From positions 682,001 through 746,000 of the forward strand of contig JADJMD010000012.1 of NCBI GenBank assembly GCA_016709765.1: a DNA stretch of 64,000 bases, in the 5' to 3' direction. Shown here piece by piece: positions 15,808 to 26,367 of this stretch. Under the pieces are notes generated by a model. It was given only the letters and a program-made list of their open reading frames with translations, was not told where the DNA came from and ran no database searches. Numbering within the stretch: position 1 is the first letter of the stretch; the number at the start of each line of letters is the position of its first letter. The stretch comes from Ignavibacteriales bacterium (GTDB taxonomy: Bacteria > Bacteroidota > Ignavibacteria > Ignavibacteriales > Ignavibacteriaceae). The position numbers and the translations under genes are program-made.

Positions 15808-16360
15808 GCTTACCCACGATGAAATTTCTGCAAACAGAAGTTCACTTGATAAAATTCATACTGTAAAAAAACTTCCGGTTTATGTTTTATTAAATTCAAT
15901 CAGAAGCTCTTATAATGTTGGCTCGATATTCAGGACTTCTGATGGAGCAATGATTGAGAAACTTATTCTTTGCGGCTATACTCCTCATCCGCCAATCGAT
16001 GAAGAAAATAAAGGGAATAAAGATGTACTCAAAACTGCGCTCGGATCTACGCAAAGCGTAAAATGGGAATACACAAAAAACGCAGTTGAAGCTGTAAAAA
16101 AAATCAAATCTGAAGGAATAAAAATCTGCGCGTTGGAATTAACTGAAAATAGCAAACCATATTATAGCCTAACCAAAAATAATTTTCCAATTTGCATTGT
16201 TGTAGGAAATGAAATAACCGGCGTTTCCCAAGAAGTTTTAGATTTATGTGATTACTCAATTGAAATTCCACAATACGGAATTAAACAATCTTTAAACGTT
16301 GCAGTAGCTTATGGGGTTGCGATTTTTGAATTGAGAAAAATTTTTGATCAGAATAGATAG
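15800..16360 (+). CDS. SpoU/TrmH-family RNA 2'-O-methyltransferase
   Basis: A 186-aa knotted SAM-dependent methyltransferase. Visible SpoU motifs are the N-terminal LLNSIRSSYNVGSIFRTSD (motif 1), ICIVVGNEITGVSQEVLDLC (motif 2) and IEIPQYGIKQSLNVAVAYGV (motif 3). It lacks the N-terminal substrate-binding domain of RlmB. The target, tRNA or rRNA, is not identifiable. It overlaps rlmN by eight bases and is convergent with the AlbA-domain gene, whose stop is only three bases away. Confidence 0.9.
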   Translation: MRKLTHDEISANRSSLDKIHTVKKLPVYVLLNSIRSSYNVGSIFRTSDGAMIEKLILCGYTPHPPIDEENKGNKDVLKTALGSTQSVKWEYTKNAVEAVKKIKSEGIKICALELTENSKPYYSLTKNNFPICIVVGNEITGVSQEVLDLCDYSIEIPQYGIKQSLNVAVAYGVAIFELRKIFDQNR

Positions 16361-16363
16361 AAT

Positions 16364-17020
16364 TTACATCGCAGCAGTAAAAAACTCTTCCCCATTATCT
16401 TTAGTGTGAATCATAAGTAAATTTGCGCGCACCATTTTAACTAATGTTCGTGAGGCTCTTCTTTCCGAAATGTTTACAAGTTTACTTAATTCTTTAACGT
16501 TAATCCTTTCAACTTTAGAAAGATATTCAAAAACAGTTTTTTCAGTTGGGCCAAGAACATATTTTTTTAATGCAGTTCGATTTGATTGAGCACGCAAAAT
16601 TCTAATCATTTCTTTGCTTGCTTGAACACTTTTATCATTAACACGAATGGGAACTACAGCTGTTGTAATATCAAGATCTGATTGATAATCCTGAATACGA
16701 TGTGGTTTATTATTGGATTCCGGAATATTAACAATTACAATTTCTTTGCTGTCAATTTCTCTGTATTCAATTGAATAATCAAGCGGTGGTTCGCAGTAAT
16801 TTAAAGCGGCATCTTTTACAAGTTCTGTTGTTTCTTTTTCGCTTTCAACACCCACAATTTTTTTATCATCATCAACCCCAAACAAAACACAACCCCCTTT
16901 TGTATTTGCAAATGCTATCATCTCCCTTGCAATTTTATCGTGAGTTGAAAATTTTCTCTTAAACTCACACTGAATATTCTCCCCTTCTTCAATCAAATCT
17001 AAAAGTTCTCTATATCGCAT
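16364..17020 (-). CDS. AlbA-2 (Schlafen-like) domain regulator with helix-turn-helix
   Basis: A 218-aa protein. Residues 1-115 are an AlbA_2/divergent AAA-4 domain (GENIQCEFKRKF, IAFANTKGGCVLFGVDDDKK, and IVNIPESNNKPHRIQ). Residues about 150-215 form a winged helix (KTVFEYLSKVERINVKELSK, ISERRASRTLVKMVRANLL). The family is often annotated as ATP-binding transcriptional regulator. Targets unknown. It follows the TPR lipoprotein gene by 26 bp and may be co-transcribed with secA-glnB. Confidence 0.85.
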   Translation of the reverse strand: MRYRELLDLIEEGENIQCEFKRKFSTHDKIAREMIAFANTKGGCVLFGVDDDKKIVGVESEKETTELVKDAALNYCEPPLDYSIEYREIDSKEIVIVNIPESNNKPHRIQDYQSDLDITTAVVPIRVNDKSVQASKEMIRILRAQSNRTALKKYVLGPTEKTVFEYLSKVERINVKELSKLVNISERRASRTLVKMVRANLLMIHTKDNGEEFFTAAM

Positions 17021-17046
17021 ATTAGCACAAAATTATCGGAGAAAAA

Positions 17047-19440
17047 TCAATTAAAGTGTTTACGCGGATCCCAAAGTGGTTCTAATTTCTTTTTAGTTTG
17101 CGTAATATTTTGATTTGTTGGTTTTAGTAATTCATTTTGGTTAGCTAAAACTAAATTATCATCCCCTTCCTCAATTTTTCCTGTTTCATTAAAAACTGCA
17201 TTTACCAGATATTCATTCTCAAGATCAGTACTATCGGATACCATTAAAGTTGAATCTGGCTTAACACTAATCAAAGCGTTCAAACTGTCTTGCAATGCTT
17301 TTTGTATTCTTGCCTTTTCTTGTTTGTAGGTTGAAACTTTTTGTGAAATCTTTTTAATATATACGGTAGTTGGATATTTTGCGATTAAAGTATCATAAAC
17401 AGTAGCCGCCGAATCAAGCAGATACAAATCATTTTCCAAAATATATGCAGAAGCGTATAATGCTTGTGGAGCAAAAATTGATTTTGGATATTTAGTATAA
17501 ATATTAAAAAATTGATTTACAGATTTTCCATAATCACCGGCAAGCATTAGATCTTCTGCAGAGGCATAAGAATCTTTTGCAGGGTCATAATTAAAATCAA
17601 TTAAAGGTAACTCTAATTTGTTAGCTGCAGCGTTAACGATACTCTTATCCTTATAATTATCATAAATAATCTGGAATAAACTATCTGCTCTTTGCTTTTT
17701 ATTAACAGTCAAATAATAGCTGCCCATGGCGTACAATGTATTTGGATAATATCTTGTGTTAAAATATTCTTCCAGGTTTTTATTATATAGGTTATAAGCT
17801 GAATCAGGCACATAAAACTCTGTTAAAAAAAGATTTCCCAGTTCCAGATTATTTTTTGCAATTATTGTTTTTGCCGAATCTATCGGTATTGATAATCGTT
17901 TTGGAGGATTTCCCTTGAATTTGAGAGTATCAAGTCTTAATTGACCTTGATTTCGTAAATTTAATATTTCCTTATTCTTTTGCTCATTCGTAGCAGCAAT
18001 TCTTTTTTGATTTGTAAATTCGAGCAGCCTGCTCATCAACCCGGTTGTATCAAAAGATGAAACTTCACCAATTAGTACTAGACTATCCACTTTTGCAACA
18101 CTATCTTTTACAAAAATGGAATCTTTAATAAAAGAAGAATCAATTATGGATGCTGAGGTATCAACCGAACTACCTTTCCAAAGATCTTCAATTTCTTTTT
18201 GAGCAAGAAAATCTTCTAGAATCTTTAATGAGTCTGCCAGATATTCGGAAGAATCCTTTGCAAATATTTCCAGGTTTTGCGAATAATAAAGCTGCTTATC
18301 GAGGCTGTTGATTTCACTGCGTAACTTGGTGTATTTAGTAAACAGTTGATTATTACTTTTTGCTCGGTCAACATACTCTTTTGGTGGATTTGAAATTGCC
18401 GACTTCGAAAAATAATATCCGGCACTATCATAATTTAAAAACTTTGTTCTGTATAGTTCACCCATTTCAAAATTTGAAGCGGAAGCAAATGGAGTGTTTT
18501 TATATGTTGTGTCCACCATTCTAAATTGATCCATTGCTCTATTAAATTCACCGAGTTGAACTAATGTTTTTCCTATCTCAAGGTCAATCTCATTATAAGA
18601 GTTAAGATATTTGTCTTGATTTCGAATATCTTCAAATACTTCTAGTGCTTTTTGTATTTGCCCGCCATCGCGTAAAGCATCTGCATATTTAATTGTTGCA
18701 CTAATCTCTAAATCAAAATCAGGTGAGTAATCAAAAACCTTTTCATATGCTAAAATTGCATTCTCGTTTTCACCAATAGTTGTATATAGATTTCCTAACT
18801 CAAAGTATATTTGGGCCCGCATTACATCATTGTCATAAACCTCAGCAAATTCATTTGCAAGCGATATAGCTCTTGAATAATCTTTTTCTCTAAGTCTATA
18901 TTTAATTTCTTGAATGTATGAATCCTTTACTAAATCATCATAACCTTCTTCAATAGATTTAGTGCGCATTTCTTCTATAATTTTAAGGGCTTGGGAAATA
19001 TCTCTTAACTCAAAAGAATTTTTTGCAATCCAAAGTGTAGTTTCTGTTATCGTTTCATCATCATCAACATCAGTAGCTAGAAGTTCTTCAAATTTTCTTT
19101 TAGATTTTTGATAATTACCTTGATAATAGAACGATTTGCCAAGCATCATCAATGCTTCATCAACATAAGCAGAAGATGAATAAAACTGTAAAAGTTTCGA
19201 ACTTTTTTCAACAACTTTAACTAATGTAGTTCTTGCATTACCAGGCAATACCAAAGGTTCGTTTGAAAAAAGATCACGTTTTTGTGAGAGGATTTCGTTC
19301 TCTGCCTCTTCAAAAAGAGATGCCGTGTTAAAATAAAGATTAAAGTAGGTGGTAAAATTATCCCACACTGAGCATCCACTTAGAAAAAGCAGAAGAAATA
19401 TTGTAGCTGCAAGTTTACTGGTTTTGTCTCTAAAAATCAT
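17047..19440 (-). CDS. Large TPR lipoprotein, PorW/SprE-like
   Basis: A 797-aa lipoprotein: signal sequence with lipobox LFLSGCS, the cysteine being the acylation site. The early FTTYFNLYFNTASLFEEAEN resembles the start of PorW/SprE, T9SS-associated lipoproteins whose members begin with a similar asparagine/tyrosine-rich segment. Repeated TPR-like units follow, for example ALMMLGKSFYYQGNYQKSKR, YFELGNLYTTIGENENAILA and DLMLAGDYGKSVNQFFNIYT. The C-terminal 100 residues are charged and low in complexity. The T9SS cargo proteins in this window fit such a role, but the assignment is by pattern only. Confidence 0.72.
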   Translation of the reverse strand: MIFRDKTSKLAATIFLLLFLSGCSVWDNFTTYFNLYFNTASLFEEAENEILSQKRDLFSNEPLVLPGNARTTLVKVVEKSSKLLQFYSSSAYVDEALMMLGKSFYYQGNYQKSKRKFEELLATDVDDDETITETTLWIAKNSFELRDISQALKIIEEMRTKSIEEGYDDLVKDSYIQEIKYRLREKDYSRAISLANEFAEVYDNDVMRAQIYFELGNLYTTIGENENAILAYEKVFDYSPDFDLEISATIKYADALRDGGQIQKALEVFEDIRNQDKYLNSYNEIDLEIGKTLVQLGEFNRAMDQFRMVDTTYKNTPFASASNFEMGELYRTKFLNYDSAGYYFSKSAISNPPKEYVDRAKSNNQLFTKYTKLRSEINSLDKQLYYSQNLEIFAKDSSEYLADSLKILEDFLAQKEIEDLWKGSSVDTSASIIDSSFIKDSIFVKDSVAKVDSLVLIGEVSSFDTTGLMSRLLEFTNQKRIAATNEQKNKEILNLRNQGQLRLDTLKFKGNPPKRLSIPIDSAKTIIAKNNLELGNLFLTEFYVPDSAYNLYNKNLEEYFNTRYYPNTLYAMGSYYLTVNKKQRADSLFQIIYDNYKDKSIVNAAANKLELPLIDFNYDPAKDSYASAEDLMLAGDYGKSVNQFFNIYTKYPKSIFAPQALYASAYILENDLYLLDSAATVYDTLIAKYPTTVYIKKISQKVSTYKQEKARIQKALQDSLNALISVKPDSTLMVSDSTDLENEYLVNAVFNETGKIEEGDDNLVLANQNELLKPTNQNITQTKKKLEPLWDPRKHFN

Positions 19441-19486
19441 AGTTTAAGCTATTAAACCTTAGGAAAAAGAAAAAGGCATTTTTTTT

Positions 19487-19825
19487 CTACAAAGCCTGGC
19501 TGCCGGATTCTTCGGTTCTAATCCTTATTACATCCTTAACGTCGGAAATAAATATTTTCCCATCCCCAACCTGCCCTGTTTTCGCCGTTCGAAGTATTGC
19601 ATCGATAACTTTATCAAGCAAAGTGTCATCTACAACAATTTCAATTTTTATTTTAGGAATAAATTCAATCTGGTATTCACTACCTCGGTAAGTTTCGGTA
19701 TGTCCTTTTTGTCTTCCGTATCCTCTAACTTCAGAAATTGTTAACCCTTTTATGCCCTCTTCCACTAATGCTTCTTTAACTTCATCAAGTTTAAAGGGAC
19801 GAATAATTGCTTCAATTTTTTTCAT
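19487..19825 (-). CDS. glnB: P-II family nitrogen regulatory protein
   Basis: A 112-aa trimeric signal protein that senses ATP/ADP and 2-oxoglutarate. The start is the ATG at 19825 (MKKIEAIIRPFKLDEVKEAL), with GGAG ahead of it; the longer open frame to 19855 lies inside secA. The T-loop tyrosine (uridylylation site in many species) is in TETYRGSEYQIEF, and the B-loop TGQVGDGKIFI is complete. It sits 11 bp after the secA stop, with no glnA or amt gene nearby, so the usual GlnK-AmtB pairing is absent. GlnB and GlnK cannot be told apart here. Confidence 0.93.
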   Translation of the reverse strand: MKKIEAIIRPFKLDEVKEALVEEGIKGLTISEVRGYGRQKGHTETYRGSEYQIEFIPKIKIEIVVDDTLLDKVIDAILRTAKTGQVGDGKIFISDVKDVIRIRTEESGSQAL

Positions 19826-19836
19826 AGCTGGCTCCG

Positions 19837-22800
19837 TTATGATTTGCCATGACATTGTTTATATTTTTTACCGCTTCCACAAGGGCAAGGATCATTGCGC
19901 CCGATTTTTTCTTCAACTCTGATCGTCTGAACTTTACCTTCAGCATTAGTTTGTGGCGGTCGATTTGATAATCCAATGTTTTCTGTACTTTGTTTACTCT
20001 CCATCATCCTGATCGGCGCAGTTCTTCTTCTCTGAACTTCTTCTGCCGCTTGTGGAAAGAATTTAAATGCAAAAGAAACTGATTCATTTCTTATTTGAGT
20101 TAAAAGTTCAACAAATAATTTAAATGCTTCACCTTTGTATTCGATTAAGGGATCTTTTTGTCCATATGCTCTTAATCCTATACCCTCTTTTAGATCATCC
20201 ATTTCACGAAGATGCTCTTTCCATTTATGATCAAGCACGCTAAGTACAGCATATCTTTCTAATCTCGCCATCAATTCGGAGCCAAGCATTTCTTCTTTTC
20301 GTTTATAAAAATCCTGTGCTGCAACTACAACTCGATTTTTAACACCCTCAATTCCAAGATTTTCAAATTCTTCAGAATCAAGTTTAATATCCACAAGTAA
20401 ACTTTGAAGAATCTGTTCTTTAATAGCAGAAACGTTTACATCTTCAAAATTTTTATCAACAATTTCGCTAACCATTTCGTCCATGAGATCAAGAAGTTCG
20501 CTCTTTAATCTATCGCCCTGCAAAGCTTTTTCTCTTCTGGAATAGATAACTTCACGCTGAGAGTTCATAGTGTTATCGTATTCCAATAATCTTTTTCTTA
20601 TAGCAAAGTTATTTTCTTCAACTTTTTTCTGAGCACGTTCAACAGATTTACTAATCATAGGATGCTGAATTACTTCGCCCTCTTTAATTCCAATTCGCTC
20701 CATCACAGAAGAAATTCTATCACTTCCAAATAATCTCATCAGATCATCTTCAAGTGAAAGATAAAACTTAGAAGTTCCAGGATCTCCCTGTCTTCCTGCT
20801 CGACCTCTCAACTGTCTATCAATTCGTCTTGATTCATGTCTTTCAGTTCCAAGGATATAAAGACCGCCTTTATCAACAACACCTGCGCCTAATTTAATAT
20901 CTGTACCTCTACCAGCCATATTTGTAGCTATTGTAACAGCACTTAATTCGCCCGCGTGCTGAACAACCTCTGCTTCACGCTGATGCTGCTTTGCATTAAG
21001 AACATTGTGTTGAACACCTTTACGTTTAAGCATTCTGCTTAATGTTTCCGAAACTTCGACGGAAGTTGTACCAACAAGAACAGGTCGACCTTCTTTTTTT
21101 AGAGTTTCAATTTGCTCAATTATCGCGTTGTACTTTTCGCGCTTGGTTTTATAAACTGCATCATCCTGGTCATCTCTTGCAATAGGCCTGTTAGTTGGGA
21201 TAACCACAACTTCTAATTTATAGATTTCAAAAAACTCCCCTTCTTCAGTTTCAGCGGTTCCGGTCATACCGGCAAGCTTGTTGTACATTCTAAAATAATT
21301 CTGAAGAGTAATTGTTGCTAGAGTTTGAGAATCTCTTTCTACTTTTACATTTTCTTTAGCCTCAATTGCCTGATGTAAACCATCACTATACCGTCTGCCG
21401 GGTAAAACACGACCGGTAAATTCATCAACGATTGCAATCTTTCCTTCATCAGTTACAACATATTCATCATCTTTTTCAAATAGAGTATAAGCTTTTAACA
21501 ATTGATTGAGAGTGTGAATTCTATCGCTTGCCTCAGAATACTTTTTATAAAGCACATCTTTTCTTTTTACTTTTTCTTCAAGTGACATTTTATCATCATT
21601 TTCAAACTTACTTATTTCAAACCCAAGATCAGGCAAGACAAAGTATTCCTTTTCAAAACCGCTACCCTTTGCAAGTTCTTCTCTTCCCTTTTCAGTAAGA
21701 TCAATCTGGTTACTTTTTTCATCGATGACAAAATAAAGCTCTTCATCAATGATGTGCATGTTTTTACCTTTTTCTCTAAGGTATTCCATCTCGGTACTTT
21801 GTACTAATCTTTTAGCAGATGGCTCTGAAAAAACTTTAGCAAGTTTATTACTCTTTGGTAAACCGCGCTGTGCACGGAATAATAAAACCCCTGCTTCGGT
21901 TTCATTTTTTTCACCATTCAAAAGTTCTTCCGCTTGTTGCACAAGAGAGGCAACTAAATTCTTTTGAAGTCTATATAATTTTTCAACTTTCGGTTTCATA
22001 TCATTAAATTGATGATCATCCCTATCTACCGGTCCTGAAATAATAAGCGGCGTTCTTGCTTCATCAATCAAAACGGAATCTACTTCATCAACAATTGCAA
22101 AATTATGTTTACGCTGTACTTGCTGAGATAGCTCAACAGACATATTATCGCGCAAATAATCAAAACCGAATTCGTTGTTTGTTCCGTATGTGATATCGCA
22201 AGCATATTGCTGTTGGCGTTGTGCTGAATCCATCGTATTTAGTATTACACCGACTGTTAAACCATGAAATCTAAAAATTTCACCCATCCATTCACTATCA
22301 CGTTTCGCAAGGTAATCGTTAACAGTTACAAGATGAACACCTCTGCCCGTTAAAGAATTAAGATACATTGGCAAAGTTGCAACAAGAGTTTTTCCTTCAC
22401 CTGTACCCATTTCAGCAATCTTACCCTGATGAAGAACGATTCCGCCAATCAACTGAACATCATAAGGAACCATATCCCAATTAAGTTTATTACCCGCAAC
22501 GGTCCAGCTTGTACCAACCAATTTTTGGCAAGTTGCTTTTACAACGGCATACGCTTCCGGTAAAAGCTCGTCCAGAATTTCCTCATATTCATCATTTAAT
22601 TTATCTTCAAGCACATCAAGTTCATCATAAGAAGCGTTGCGATCAAATTCTTCATCAGACTGTAAACGGGTTTTGAGTTCAGTGATTTGCTTCCTTGTTT
22701 CTTCGGTATGAGATTGTATCTTTTCTTTGAATTCTAGTGTTTTATTTTTTAATTCATCGTTTGTCAGATTCTTAATAGTTTCATAATGACCATTAATTTC

Positions 22801-22875
22801 ATCAACTATTGGCCAAATTACTTTAAGGTCTTTTTCGTGTTTATCACCAAATATTTTTTTTATCAGATTTAACAT
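19837..22875 (-). CDS. secA: Preprotein translocase ATPase SecA
   Basis: A 1012-aa motor ATPase that drives export through SecYEG. Walker A is AEMGTGEGKTLVATLP (near residue 155), with GGIVLHQGKIAEMGTGEG in NBD1 and the DEAD-type IVDEVDSVLIDEARTPL. The second ATPase lobe has TNMAGRGTDIKLG and RRIDRQLRGRAGRQGDPG. The C-terminus carries the zinc-binding tail GRNDPCPCGSGKKYKQCHGK, used to bind SecB and lipids. Length is on the long side as is common in Bacteroidota. It is likely the first gene of an operon with glnB. Confidence 0.98.
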   Translation of the reverse strand: MLNLIKKIFGDKHEKDLKVIWPIVDEINGHYETIKNLTNDELKNKTLEFKEKIQSHTEETRKQITELKTRLQSDEEFDRNASYDELDVLEDKLNDEYEEILDELLPEAYAVVKATCQKLVGTSWTVAGNKLNWDMVPYDVQLIGGIVLHQGKIAEMGTGEGKTLVATLPMYLNSLTGRGVHLVTVNDYLAKRDSEWMGEIFRFHGLTVGVILNTMDSAQRQQQYACDITYGTNNEFGFDYLRDNMSVELSQQVQRKHNFAIVDEVDSVLIDEARTPLIISGPVDRDDHQFNDMKPKVEKLYRLQKNLVASLVQQAEELLNGEKNETEAGVLLFRAQRGLPKSNKLAKVFSEPSAKRLVQSTEMEYLREKGKNMHIIDEELYFVIDEKSNQIDLTEKGREELAKGSGFEKEYFVLPDLGFEISKFENDDKMSLEEKVKRKDVLYKKYSEASDRIHTLNQLLKAYTLFEKDDEYVVTDEGKIAIVDEFTGRVLPGRRYSDGLHQAIEAKENVKVERDSQTLATITLQNYFRMYNKLAGMTGTAETEEGEFFEIYKLEVVVIPTNRPIARDDQDDAVYKTKREKYNAIIEQIETLKKEGRPVLVGTTSVEVSETLSRMLKRKGVQHNVLNAKQHQREAEVVQHAGELSAVTIATNMAGRGTDIKLGAGVVDKGGLYILGTERHESRRIDRQLRGRAGRQGDPGTSKFYLSLEDDLMRLFGSDRISSVMERIGIKEGEVIQHPMISKSVERAQKKVEENNFAIRKRLLEYDNTMNSQREVIYSRREKALQGDRLKSELLDLMDEMVSEIVDKNFEDVNVSAIKEQILQSLLVDIKLDSEEFENLGIEGVKNRVVVAAQDFYKRKEEMLGSELMARLERYAVLSVLDHKWKEHLREMDDLKEGIGLRAYGQKDPLIEYKGEAFKLFVELLTQIRNESVSFAFKFFPQAAEEVQRRRTAPIRMMESKQSTENIGLSNRPPQTNAEGKVQTIRVEEKIGRNDPCPCGSGKKYKQCHGKS

Positions 22876-23167
22876 TGAACGTAAATTTCTCCTTTAGTAA
22901 TTACTATTGAAAAATTAAATATAGATGTTTTGATATGCAATTTAAGAATAATTGGGGTAAGTCTTAAGAAAAAGCAAACCCTTTTATAGCACTTTTTATT
23001 GGTAAATCTTAGTGTTTATCATTAGTGTGTTTTAGAACAAAAAATCCGCAAACATCTAAATATGAAATTAAATCTAATCATCTGTACTTATTCCTTTAAA
23101 GATCAGACATTTTTTAATAATTTGATTGCAAGTAACAAATAATTATTAATATTCTAACTGAATTCGT
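22876..23167. other. 292-bp divergent intergenic region secA / GHL10 hydrolase
   Basis: Upstream region for both secA (minus) and the secreted hydrolase (plus). It is AT-rich. I see no clear inverted repeat, small gene or recognisable promoter box in it beyond a short purine-rich stretch before each gene. Confidence 0.5.
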
Positions 23168-26100
23168 ATGAACAAAAGACTACACCTAAAATTTTTTGCG
23201 ATCCTTTTTTTAATTTTCCCTTATTTTCTAAATGCTCAACAAGACAATAGAGAATTTAGAGCAACTTGGGTAATCACCTGGGAATACATTTCCTCGGGAA
23301 GTTCTGTTGAAGTTAACAAAGCTCGTATAAGAGAGATATTAGATAATCATAAAAAAGCAAATATGACTTCCGTACTTTTTCAAATACGACAAAGCGGAAC
23401 AGCATATTATCAATCATCTTACGAACCGTGGGGGTATTACGCAGGATATACATATCCCGGTTTCGATCCATTGCAATACGCAATTGAAGAAGCACACAAA
23501 AGAGGTCTTGAATTACATGCATGGTTTAACTCATTTAGCGTCTCATCAACTCATGCTGGAACAATTCCGGTTGAGCACCCTGAGTGGATTTGCAGAGATC
23601 AAAACGGAAACCCGATGACATCATATATGGCAGCATCACCGGGATTGCAAGCTGTTAGAGATTATACAATTAATGTTGCAATGGAAATTGTAAGAAATTA
23701 TGATATCGATGGTTTGCATCTGGATTATGTTAGATGGAATGAATACAATACAGATGATATGACTGATGCTCCATCACAACTTGAACAGGAAATCAAGCTT
23801 GATGGATCATTTTCGGATAAAACAATAAATAAATTGACTTCCACGCAGAGCACCAATCGTTTTTTATATGATGTTGAGCATCCTTTCAGTGCCGGTGTGC
23901 CTTCTGGTTTTAGCACCTGGGAAGATTGGTGGAGATGGTCGGTCACAGAATTTGTAAAAACTTTACACGATTCGATACAAACCGTAAAGCCTTGGGTTCG
24001 TTTATCACCCGCAGCATTAGGTAACTATAAATCAGGTGGTGTTAACGGCTGGAACGGTTATTATGTTGTATATCAAGATGCTGCTTTATGGTTTAACGAG
24101 GGATACATTGACCAGTTAACACCTATGCATTACCATTGGCTAACAGGTAATGATCTATTTATTGCTATATCTTCAGACTGGGAACCAAATATTCAGCAAG
24201 GCATACAAGCAAGCAGGCTCTATACTTGTGGCCCGGGGTCTTATAGGTTAGATGAAAATAATGTTTGGTCGAATCATCCAGGAATTGTCAATAGAATGCG
24301 AGATAAACAATGGGTTGATGGATTTCAGTTTTTTAGTTACGGAACTTGGGCTAGTTATGATTATTGGGATGAAGCCGGTTCTACCTTTTTTAATAAAAAA
24401 GTAAAAGTAAGAGATATAAATTTTATATCACAACCTGCTGCACAATTTATAACATTGAATCAAATTGATTCTCTTCAATATGATATTTTAGTAACTCCCG
24501 ATCCATCTATTATTCATAATCAATGGTTTGCCATATACAGATCAGAAGATAACATTCTAGATGTAAATGACGATGTGATTGTTGATGTCCATTTTGGAAA
24601 TTCTAATTACAACTTTATAGATACATACACTGGGTTACAAAATTTTAATGGAACATACACTTACTTTGCAACCACGTTAAATAGGTTTTGGAATGAATCT
24701 GAAATTTCAAACATCGTGGTAACGGAACCAGTTCCTTCGTTTGCACCAACTGTCGTATCAACAATTCCATTTCAAAATGGAGTGTTAAATATTTCAGATA
24801 ATATTGTTATTAAATTTTCAAAAACTATGGATGTAAATTCCTTTTCAAATGCGATAACAATTACTCCAGCGGTTCAAATAAACAACTTAATCTGGAATGA
24901 AAACAATAAAACTCTCTCAATTGTAACTGAAGGACATCAGTTTCAGACAGCATATACTTTATTAATTGATTCTACAGTAAATGATATTAATGGAAGAAAA
25001 CTTGATGGTGATTCGAATGGGATAGAAGGTGATCCTTTTGTTCTTAATTATCAAACCAATGAGGAAGACATAATTGGTCCACAAATAATATACAACTACC
25101 CTTCAGACAGCGATACAAGTATTGATATTGGATCAATTTTAACCCTTGCATTTGATGAAGAGGTTGATGCACAAACACTTTCTGCTGCAGATATAATGCT
25201 AATGAATCAAAGTTCACCTGTTAATTTTAGTTTTCAACATACTAATGCTGAAGATGGTAAAAGTATAATTTGCATTCAGCCGCTTAATTTATTTAGTCGC
25301 AGTACAAATTTTAACCTAACATTTAGTGGAGATATTGCTGATACTTTAGGAAATATTAGTGGAACACAATCACAAATTAATTTTACAACCTCCGGGTTAT
25401 CATATAGTGAAATTAAAATGATAGATAATTTTACAGCTCCGGGCGATTGGAAGCAGCCGGATTACAGCGGATCAACAAAAGGAATTTTAGCTTCCGGAAC
25501 TCATTTTGAATTTACCAGTTTAGTATATCTACCTGCTACATCACCAAAAAAATCTGCAAAGCTTACATATTTATGGGATGAAAATGCAAGTGACTTTTTA
25601 ATTCGTGAATATTTAAATGGCGGCACACCACAGGCTGTTTACTTTGATACAAGTTACGTTTTACAAAGTTATATTTATGGTGATGGAAGTAACACACGTT
25701 TTAGATTTTGTATTGATGAATATACCGGTACAGCTTGGGGTGATCACGAAGTATCAAAATGGGTAACAATAGATTGGTACGGATGGAAATTGGTTGAATG
25801 GAAATTAAATGATCCTAATAGTGTAGGCATTTGGATTGGCGATGGAAATCTAACAGGTCAATATTTTAGAATTGATAGTTATCAATTAACTAAAACAACT
25901 GAAAGTTCAATCTCAGGTGCAATTTATTTTGATGATTTAAGAGCGGTTAAAAAAGTTGACGGTCTAGTAAGTATAAATGATGAACATAACATCATACCTG
26001 CACAATATATTCTCTCGCAGAATTATCCTAACCCATTTAACCCAATTACAAATATTCAATATGCACTACCAAATAGTCAATTTGTGTCACTTAAAGTTTA

Positions 26101-26263
26101 TGATGTACTTGGTAATTCAGTTGCAACTTTGGTTGATGAGTATAAAACCGCAGGTACTTATATATTGACTTGGGACGCTTCTAACTTACCAAGCGGAGTT
26201 TATTTTTACAGATTAAAAACTGATACGTTCGAAGAATCAAAAAAGATGCTGTTCCTAAAGTAA
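23168..26263 (+). CDS. Secreted GHL10-type glycoside hydrolase with T9SS sorting domain
   Basis: A 1031-aa exported protein. A signal peptide (FFAILFLIFPYFLNAQ) is followed by a GHL10/DUF187 domain (about residues 27-400): EFRATWVITWEYISSGSS, AWFNSFSVSSTHAG and DGLHLDYVRW, with acidic residues placed as in related (beta/alpha)8 enzymes. Then come a fibronectin-like section, two SbsA-type Ig-like domains (beginning PTVVSTIPFQNGVLNISDNI and PQIIYNYPSDSDTSIDIGS) and a carbohydrate-binding-like region. The last 80 residues are the type A T9SS sorting domain, starting SQNYPNPFNPITNIQYALP and ending KKMLFLK. Substrate unknown; a polysaccharide is probable. Confidence 0.88.
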   Translation: MNKRLHLKFFAILFLIFPYFLNAQQDNREFRATWVITWEYISSGSSVEVNKARIREILDNHKKANMTSVLFQIRQSGTAYYQSSYEPWGYYAGYTYPGFDPLQYAIEEAHKRGLELHAWFNSFSVSSTHAGTIPVEHPEWICRDQNGNPMTSYMAASPGLQAVRDYTINVAMEIVRNYDIDGLHLDYVRWNEYNTDDMTDAPSQLEQEIKLDGSFSDKTINKLTSTQSTNRFLYDVEHPFSAGVPSGFSTWEDWWRWSVTEFVKTLHDSIQTVKPWVRLSPAALGNYKSGGVNGWNGYYVVYQDAALWFNEGYIDQLTPMHYHWLTGNDLFIAISSDWEPNIQQGIQASRLYTCGPGSYRLDENNVWSNHPGIVNRMRDKQWVDGFQFFSYGTWASYDYWDEAGSTFFNKKVKVRDINFISQPAAQFITLNQIDSLQYDILVTPDPSIIHNQWFAIYRSEDNILDVNDDVIVDVHFGNSNYNFIDTYTGLQNFNGTYTYFATTLNRFWNESEISNIVVTEPVPSFAPTVVSTIPFQNGVLNISDNIVIKFSKTMDVNSFSNAITITPAVQINNLIWNENNKTLSIVTEGHQFQTAYTLLIDSTVNDINGRKLDGDSNGIEGDPFVLNYQTNEEDIIGPQIIYNYPSDSDTSIDIGSILTLAFDEEVDAQTLSAADIMLMNQSSPVNFSFQHTNAEDGKSIICIQPLNLFSRSTNFNLTFSGDIADTLGNISGTQSQINFTTSGLSYSEIKMIDNFTAPGDWKQPDYSGSTKGILASGTHFEFTSLVYLPATSPKKSAKLTYLWDENASDFLIREYLNGGTPQAVYFDTSYVLQSYIYGDGSNTRFRFCIDEYTGTAWGDHEVSKWVTIDWYGWKLVEWKLNDPNSVGIWIGDGNLTGQYFRIDSYQLTKTTESSISGAIYFDDLRAVKKVDGLVSINDEHNIIPAQYILSQNYPNPFNPITNIQYALPNSQFVSLKVYDVLGNSVATLVDEYKTAGTYILTWDASNLPSGVYFYRLKTDTFEESKKMLFLK

Positions 26264-26367
26264 ATTGTGATTAGGACAGAAGATTTTATTCGAAAATCTT
26301 AATTGAATGAATACAATTACTCAATTGTAGTTATACTAAAGTAGATACTGTGTTTATAGATTGCTGA

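Noticed and set aside
26280..26300. AAGATTTT/AAAATCTT hairpin after the GHL10 gene as a terminator
   Set aside because: Only A-T pairs, apart from one or two, and no T tract; too weak to call.
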